DNA from: Streptomyces piniterrae
Lineage (GTDB): Bacteria; Actinomycetota; Actinomycetes; Streptomycetales; Streptomycetaceae
Assembly: GCF_005048155.1 (NCBI RefSeq)
Contig: NZ_SUMB01000009.1
Location: 124,001 to 188,000 of the forward strand
Reading direction: 5' to 3'
Length of the DNA stretch: 64,000 bases
The translations under genes and the position numbers were made by a program. Below, piece after piece: positions 59,986-64,000 of the stretch. Each line of letters begins with the position of its first letter. Position 1 is the stretch's first letter. The notes below the pieces were generated by a model, which searched no databases, was not told the origin of the DNA, and worked only from the letters and a program-made list of their open reading frames with translations.

Positions 59986-61629
59986 ATGGCAGCCACCACC
60001 CACACGGTCACGAACCAGCCTCCGCCGCTGGTCGGATACGACGTCTTCACCGCCGACCCGGTCCTCACCGAGGGCATCGCCCGGTACGCGGCGGACGCCC
60101 ATATCGACGAGGTACGGGAGGAGCTGAGCAGGCTCGGGCAGGCGGCCGGCTCGGCGCACGCCCAGCGCTGGGCCGAGCAGGCCAACACCCATCCGCCGGT
60201 GCTGCGGACCCATGACCGCTATGGCCACCGCATCGACGAGGTGGAGTTCCACCCGGCCTGGCACCGGCTGCTCGGCCACGCCGTCACCGCCGGCCTCACC
60301 GACGCCTGGACGCGCCCCGACGGACACCTCCGCCGCACCGCCGGGTTCCTCGTGTGGACCCAGGTCGAGGCGGGGCACGGCTGTCCGCTGTCGATGACCC
60401 ATGCGGCGGTGCCGGCGCTGCGCGCCGAGCCGGCGCTCGCGGCGGAGTGGGAGCCCAGGCTGACCTCGCGGGTCTACGAGCGCGAGCTGGGGCCGGCCGC
60501 CGAAAAGCCGGGCGCGCTGGCCGGGATGGCCATGACGGAGAAGCAGGGCGGCAGCGACGTACGCGCCAACACGACGCGCGCGGAGCCGCTGGCCGCGGAC
60601 GGCGAGTACGCCCTCACCGGGCACAAGTGGTTCTGTTCCGCGCCGATGTCGGATGTCTTCCTGGTGCTGGCGCAGGCGCCCGGGGGACTCACCTGCTTCC
60701 TGCTGCCCCGGGTGCTGCCGGACGGCACGCGTAACTCCTTCCGCATCCAGCGACTCAAGGACAAGCTCGGCAATCGCTCCAACGCCTCGGCGGAGGTGGA
60801 GTTCGACGGGCAGACCTGGGCGCGCCGGGTGGGCGAGGAGGGACGGGGCGTGGCGACGATCATCGAGATGGTCGCGGCGACCCGGCTGGACTGCGTCAGC
60901 GCGTCGGCGGCGGTGATGCGGCAGGCGGTGGCGCAGGCCGTGCACCACGCCGCGTACCGGGAGGCGTTCGGCGGGCCGCTGATCGACAAGCCGCTGATGC
61001 GGAACGTGCTGGCCGATCTGGCGCTGGAGTCGGAGGCGGCGACGACGCTGGCACTGCGACTGGCGGCCGCGTACGACGGCGGCACCGAGCGGGACCGGAA
61101 CTTTCTGCGGCTGGCGGTGCCGGCCGCCAAGTACTGGGTGACCAAGCGGTGTACGCCGGTGGCGGCGGAGGCGCTGGAGTGCCTGGGCGGCAACGGCTAC
61201 GTCGAGGAATCGGGGATGCCGCGGCTGCTGCGCGAGGCTCCGCTGAACTCGATCTGGGAGGGCTCGGGCAACGTCCAGGCGCTGGACGTCCTGCGGGCGC
61301 TGCAACGCGAACCCGCCGCGCTGAACGCCTTCCTGACCGAGATCGGTACGGCCCGCGGCGCGGACCACCGGCTGGACCGGGCGATCAAGGCCCTGCTCAC
61401 CGAACTCGCCGACCTGGACGGAATCGAGGCGCGCGCCCGGCGGCTGGTGGAACGGATGGCGCTGGTCCTCCAGGGCTCGCTGCTGGTCCGGTACGCGCCC
61501 CCGGAGGTCGCGGACGCCTTCTGCGCCTCCCGGCTGGGCGGCGACGCGGGCGCGGCCTTCGGCACCCTGCCGCACACACTGGACCTGGCGTCCATCGTGG
61601 AACGGGCCCGGCCGGTGCCGGCGGGGTAG
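59986..61629 (+). CDS. AidB-like acyl-CoA dehydrogenase
   Basis: About 547 residues. Longer than ordinary acyl-CoA dehydrogenases because of an N-terminal helical region (about 1-170) as in AidB. FAD/substrate motifs MAMTEKQGGSDVRANTT, YALTGHKWFCSAP, LGNRSNASAEVEF; active-site and C-terminal signature ECLGGNGYVEESGMPRLLREAPLNSIWEGSGN. In E. coli AidB is tied to alkylation response; the natural substrate is unclear. ATG 59986 has no RBS but TACCGT 7 nt upstream, consistent with a leaderless message; GTG 59977 is less likely. Confidence 0.88.
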   Translation: MAATTHTVTNQPPPLVGYDVFTADPVLTEGIARYAADAHIDEVREELSRLGQAAGSAHAQRWAEQANTHPPVLRTHDRYGHRIDEVEFHPAWHRLLGHAVTAGLTDAWTRPDGHLRRTAGFLVWTQVEAGHGCPLSMTHAAVPALRAEPALAAEWEPRLTSRVYERELGPAAEKPGALAGMAMTEKQGGSDVRANTTRAEPLAADGEYALTGHKWFCSAPMSDVFLVLAQAPGGLTCFLLPRVLPDGTRNSFRIQRLKDKLGNRSNASAEVEFDGQTWARRVGEEGRGVATIIEMVAATRLDCVSASAAVMRQAVAQAVHHAAYREAFGGPLIDKPLMRNVLADLALESEAATTLALRLAAAYDGGTERDRNFLRLAVPAAKYWVTKRCTPVAAEALECLGGNGYVEESGMPRLLREAPLNSIWEGSGNVQALDVLRALQREPAALNAFLTEIGTARGADHRLDRAIKALLTELADLDGIEARARRLVERMALVLQGSLLVRYAPPEVADAFCASRLGGDAGAAFGTLPHTLDLASIVERARPVPAG

Positions 61630-62035
61630 GGTCCCGGCGGTCGTGCCGCCGGGAGATGCCGGATGCCGGGTGGTGTCCCGCCGATCGCGCGGCAGACGAC
61701 GGGAACGTGCTGCGACCCACGGGAATCCCGTCAGGCGCCCCACGACGGGAATGCCCTTCGGCACCCCCACGACGGGAATACCGCCCGGCACCCCCGCGTT
61801 GTGGCCCCGCAGGGGGGCCTCGCGACCCTTAGGGGATCTGTTCGACCAACCCCTAGGGGACCTGTTCGACCAACCCGCCAAAGGCATCCAGCCAAAAGCA
61901 TCCAGCGCGGCGGCGGCTCCCCGTCACCCTCGGGGGCGCTCCTCAGGGGCGCCCTTCAAGGGACGGGGACAGGGGGTTACCGCCGCCGCGCCGGTCGGGG
62001 AGCGGTGCCGCGCCGACTCGGCGCCGCTCCCGGTC
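61630..62035. other. Convergent intergenic region
   Basis: Filled on the left by dispersed repeat copy B; on the right by GC-rich sequence with gcatccagc repeated (61883-61906) and GGGGCGC-type inverted repeats near 61935-61960. No gene is supported. Confidence 0.55.
61700..61875. repeat. Dispersed intergenic repeat, copy B
   Basis: Three acgggaat units (about 61710-61780) run into the same core as copy A (gcgttgtggccccgcagg, then taggggatctgttcga). The aggggayctgttcgaccaaccc segment is duplicated in tandem at 61831 and 61855. Lies between convergent genes. Confidence 0.65.
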
Positions 62036-62479
62036 TCAGGTCCATCTCGGCGGGTCCGTCGCGGTACGCCCGCGCAGCGCCGCGTCGATGGCCACGATGA
62101 TGTCGGCGTCGGGTACGTCCGGCCGGAAGCCGACCAGCGCGCCCCGCGCCTCGTAGTAGCGGATGACACGGCAGGCGTCGCGGATGCCGGGGCCCTCGCC
62201 TTGCACCTCCCCCGCGCGCGTCCGGGCGGGGCCCAGCAGATGGACGACGAGATCCGCGAAGGCCAGCGCGGGCAGCAGGCCGCCGACGCCCGCCACCCGG
62301 TCGAGCAGTTGGGGCGCACCGTCGATGACATAGCCGTCCGCGGGCGGTGGCTGACGGTTGATCAGCACGTCGACGGCGGGCATCCGGGGAATCCCGTAAT
62401 GGTCGGCCAGCCGGGCGGCGCGCGCGATCCGCAGTCCCTCGTTCGCGCCGATCACCACGATGCGCGGAGCGGCCACCAT
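62036..62479 (-). CDS. Adenylate-kinase-like protein lacking the P-loop
   Basis: About 147 residues. The start RIVVIGANEGLRIARAARL then ADHYGIPRMPAVDVL aligns with the adenylate kinase N-terminus, where GxxGxGKGT should be: the Gly/Lys residues that bind ATP are gone. The second nucleotide region DGYVIDGAPQLLDRV and the late YYEARGALVGF remain. The family length is about 215; lid parts are missing. Probably a nucleotide-binding or regulatory pseudoenzyme, not a kinase. ATG 62479 has GGAGGGGG about 7 nt upstream. Confidence 0.72.
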   Translation of the reverse strand: MVAAPRIVVIGANEGLRIARAARLADHYGIPRMPAVDVLINRQPPPADGYVIDGAPQLLDRVAGVGGLLPALAFADLVVHLLGPARTRAGEVQGEGPGIRDACRVIRYYEARGALVGFRPDVPDADIIVAIDAALRGRTATDPPRWT

Positions 62480-62630
62480 GGTGAGCCCCCTCCCACACGG
62501 TGCTGACTTGGCGCGCGGCCGACGGCGTCCTTGGTGGACAACCGCGGGTCCCCCGACGGGTGACCGGGCAACCTCGGTGTGGACGCCACCGGCCGCGCAT
62601 CCCAGATTCCCCGCAAGCGTCATAGGCCAC

Positions 62631-62650
62631 AACGGTTGCAAGCGGTTGCA
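62631..62650. repeat. 10-bp direct repeat between divergent genes
   Basis: aacggttgca and agcggttgca are adjacent, 105-125 nt upstream of the GAF regulator. Candidate operator. Confidence 0.5.
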
Positions 62651-62754
62651 GTGGATCTGTGGAATGGCCCTTTCCGGAACGGCCGCTGACGGCACGATGG
62701 GCACCGACCGAACCGTCCCGGCCGTCCAGGCGATCAGTGCCCAACGGGAGCAGC

Positions 62755-64000
62755 GTGAGCGAGACACCGATCAACCGGGCCGTCTGGTCGGCCCATGACG
62801 TCCGCGAGACGGCGCGCAGGATCGCCTCGGTCCGGGAGGCAGCGCTGGCCGGTGAGCCGCCCCCGGACGGGCCGTCGGACGCGCCCCGCCCGCTGATCGG
62901 CGAATCCTGGCTGCGTGCGCTGGGGTCGGGTGTGGACCCGGACCGGGACAGCCGGCAACGCCTGCTGTCCGTCGCCGAGTTGGAGCACCGTCGGCAGCAC
63001 TCCCAGCTGGCGACGGTGCTGCCGGTCCTCAACGAAGGACTGCTGGCGACCTCCGACGCCGCGCAGCAGATCATGGTCGTCACCGACGCGGACGGGCGGG
63101 TGCTGTGGCGGGAGGGCTGTGCGCCGGTCCGGCGGATGGCCGACCGGTTGGGCTTCGACAAGGGCGCCGACTGGACGGAGGGCGTCGTCGGCACCAACGC
63201 CATCGGCACCGCGCTGGTCGCCAGGCGCCCGGTGCTGGTGCATTCCGCCGAGCATTTCGTCCGCAGCCACCACCAGTGGACCTGTGCCGCCGCGCCGCTG
63301 CACGACCCGCGTGACGGACGCCTGTTGGGCACCGTGGACATCAGCGGCCCGGCGCACACCTTCCACCCCACGACGCTCCCGCTGGTCTCCGCGGTCGCCC
63401 GGCTCGCGGAAGCCGAGCTGCGTACCCGCCACCAGCTGTCCCTGGAGCGGCTGCGGTCGAGCGCGGCGCCGATCCTGGCGCGGATCGGCGGCCGCGCGCT
63501 GGCCGTCGACCCCCACGGCTGGATCGCGGGGGTCACCGGTATGACCCCGCCCGACCGGGTGGCGCTGCCCAGGGCGCCCGCGGCCGGACCGCTGTGGCTG
63601 CCCCGGTACGGCATGTGCACGCTGGAGCCGCTGCCCGGCGGCTGGCTGGTCCGCGTCGGGCGGCCGGAACCGGTCCCCGGGCCGAGCCGGGTGCTGCTGG
63701 ACGTCAGCGCCCGTGACGGCGCGAGCATCACCGTCACCGGACCGGTGGGCGACTGGTCGCATGAGCTGACCCCGCGCCATGCGGAGCTGCTCTTCGTCCT
63801 GGCCGCGCATCCGGAGGGACGCACCGCCGCCGAGCTCGCCCGGGACCTGTTCGGTGACGGCGGCCGTACGGTCACGGTGCGGGCCGAGCTGTCGCGGCTG
63901 CGCCGCCATCTGGGCGGTGTGCTGGCCCACCGGCCGTATCGCTTCGCGGACGGGGTGCAGGTGGAGCTGCGGCTGCCGGCCCGGCCGATGCTGCTGCTGC
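62755..64000 (+). CDS. GAF-domain regulator with C-terminal winged helix (3' end cut)
   Basis: At least 415 residues, open to the window edge. An N-terminal helical region, then GAF domain (about 85-215; QIMVVTDADGRVLWREG, VVGTNAIGTALV, SAEHFVRSHHQWTCAAAPL) as in AcoR-like activators, but the AAA+ sigma-54 part is absent. A C-terminal winged-helix-like part follows (WSHELTPRHAELLFVLAAHP, TVRAELSRLRRHLGG). Such Streptomyces proteins control aldehyde or alcohol dehydrogenase genes; the target lies beyond the window. GTG 62755 has GGGAG 5 nt upstream. Confidence 0.85.
   Translation, partial: MSETPINRAVWSAHDVRETARRIASVREAALAGEPPPDGPSDAPRPLIGESWLRALGSGVDPDRDSRQRLLSVAELEHRRQHSQLATVLPVLNEGLLATSDAAQQIMVVTDADGRVLWREGCAPVRRMADRLGFDKGADWTEGVVGTNAIGTALVARRPVLVHSAEHFVRSHHQWTCAAAPLHDPRDGRLLGTVDISGPAHTFHPTTLPLVSAVARLAEAELRTRHQLSLERLRSSAAPILARIGGRALAVDPHGWIAGVTGMTPPDRVALPRAPAAGPLWLPRYGMCTLEPLPGGWLVRVGRPEPVPGPSRVLLDVSARDGASITVTGPVGDWSHELTPRHAELLFVLAAHPEGRTAAELARDLFGDGGRTVTVRAELSRLRRHLGGVLAHRPYRFADGVQVELRLPARPMLLL

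Overview
The window is high-GC DNA with very GC-rich third codon positions, frequent GTG and TTG starts, and a gene set typical of Streptomyces: a cobalamin-riboswitch metE, a streptophobe-like membrane protein, an FHA/ABC exporter with a Ser/Thr kinase, and a protocatechuate (pca) operon. I read it as chromosomal Streptomyces sequence; the species cannot be named from sequence alone. I saw no rRNA, tRNA, CRISPR array, insertion sequence, prophage or plasmid origin.

1-5.9 kb: end of a Tat-exported beta-propeller protein, then a two-gene surface-polymer operon (a receiver/GGDEF/GT2 fusion and an acyltransferase), and a divergent HTH regulator. 6-7.8 kb: an NCS2 nucleobase permease with a structured leader. 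7.8-13.6 kb: a phospho-signalling block (double-FHA ABC exporter, a coupled unknown protein, a soluble Ser/Thr kinase), facing a streptophobe-like membrane protein across a dispersed intergenic repeat. 13.9-18 kb: envelope genes (DUF6777-like protein, L,D-transpeptidase lipoprotein, cupredoxin lipoprotein, COG4315-type lipoprotein).

18.2-23.4 kb: a RamB/ScfR-type regulator divergent from a B12-riboswitch-controlled metE, followed by a tiny secreted peptide with tandem aromatic WPGD repeats. 23.5-30.3 kb: Tat-exported phospholipase C, a translationally coupled cysteine-synthase-like enzyme/MFS exporter pair, two small membrane-anchored Cys/His proteins, and a histidine-rich RsbW-type ATPase. 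30.3-38.4 kb: a three-subunit molybdenum hydroxylase of PaoABC type, then single genes for a lipase, a VOC protein, an isochorismatase-like hydrolase and a serine hydrolase. A frame-disrupted DUF4303 gene follows.

39.2-46.3 kb: an envelope/glycan block: a GT-C-like membrane protein; a sulfite-oxidase-fold molybdoenzyme fused to a cytochrome-b561-like membrane domain; a SAM methyltransferase; a TIGR04282-type transferase; a GT2; and a dTDP-rhamnose-4-epimerase-like enzyme. Four of its start codons have a TA(G/C)(C/G)GT hexamer exactly 6 nt upstream, which suggests coordinated leaderless transcription.

46.5-59.8 kb: a PP2C phosphatase and a complete 4-hydroxybenzoate/protocatechuate route: pcaIJ (one fused gene), pcaF, pcaH, pcaG, pcaB, pcaL and pobA on the minus strand. 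A divergent regulator contains two consecutive IclR proteins, and pcaK carries the same three-half-site operator as the pca promoter. Together these genes import 4-hydroxybenzoate and convert it through protocatechuate and 3-oxoadipate to succinyl-CoA and acetyl-CoA. 60-64 kb: an AidB-like acyl-CoA dehydrogenase, a second copy of the dispersed repeat, an adenylate-kinase-like protein without a P-loop, and the start of a GAF-domain regulator that runs off the end.
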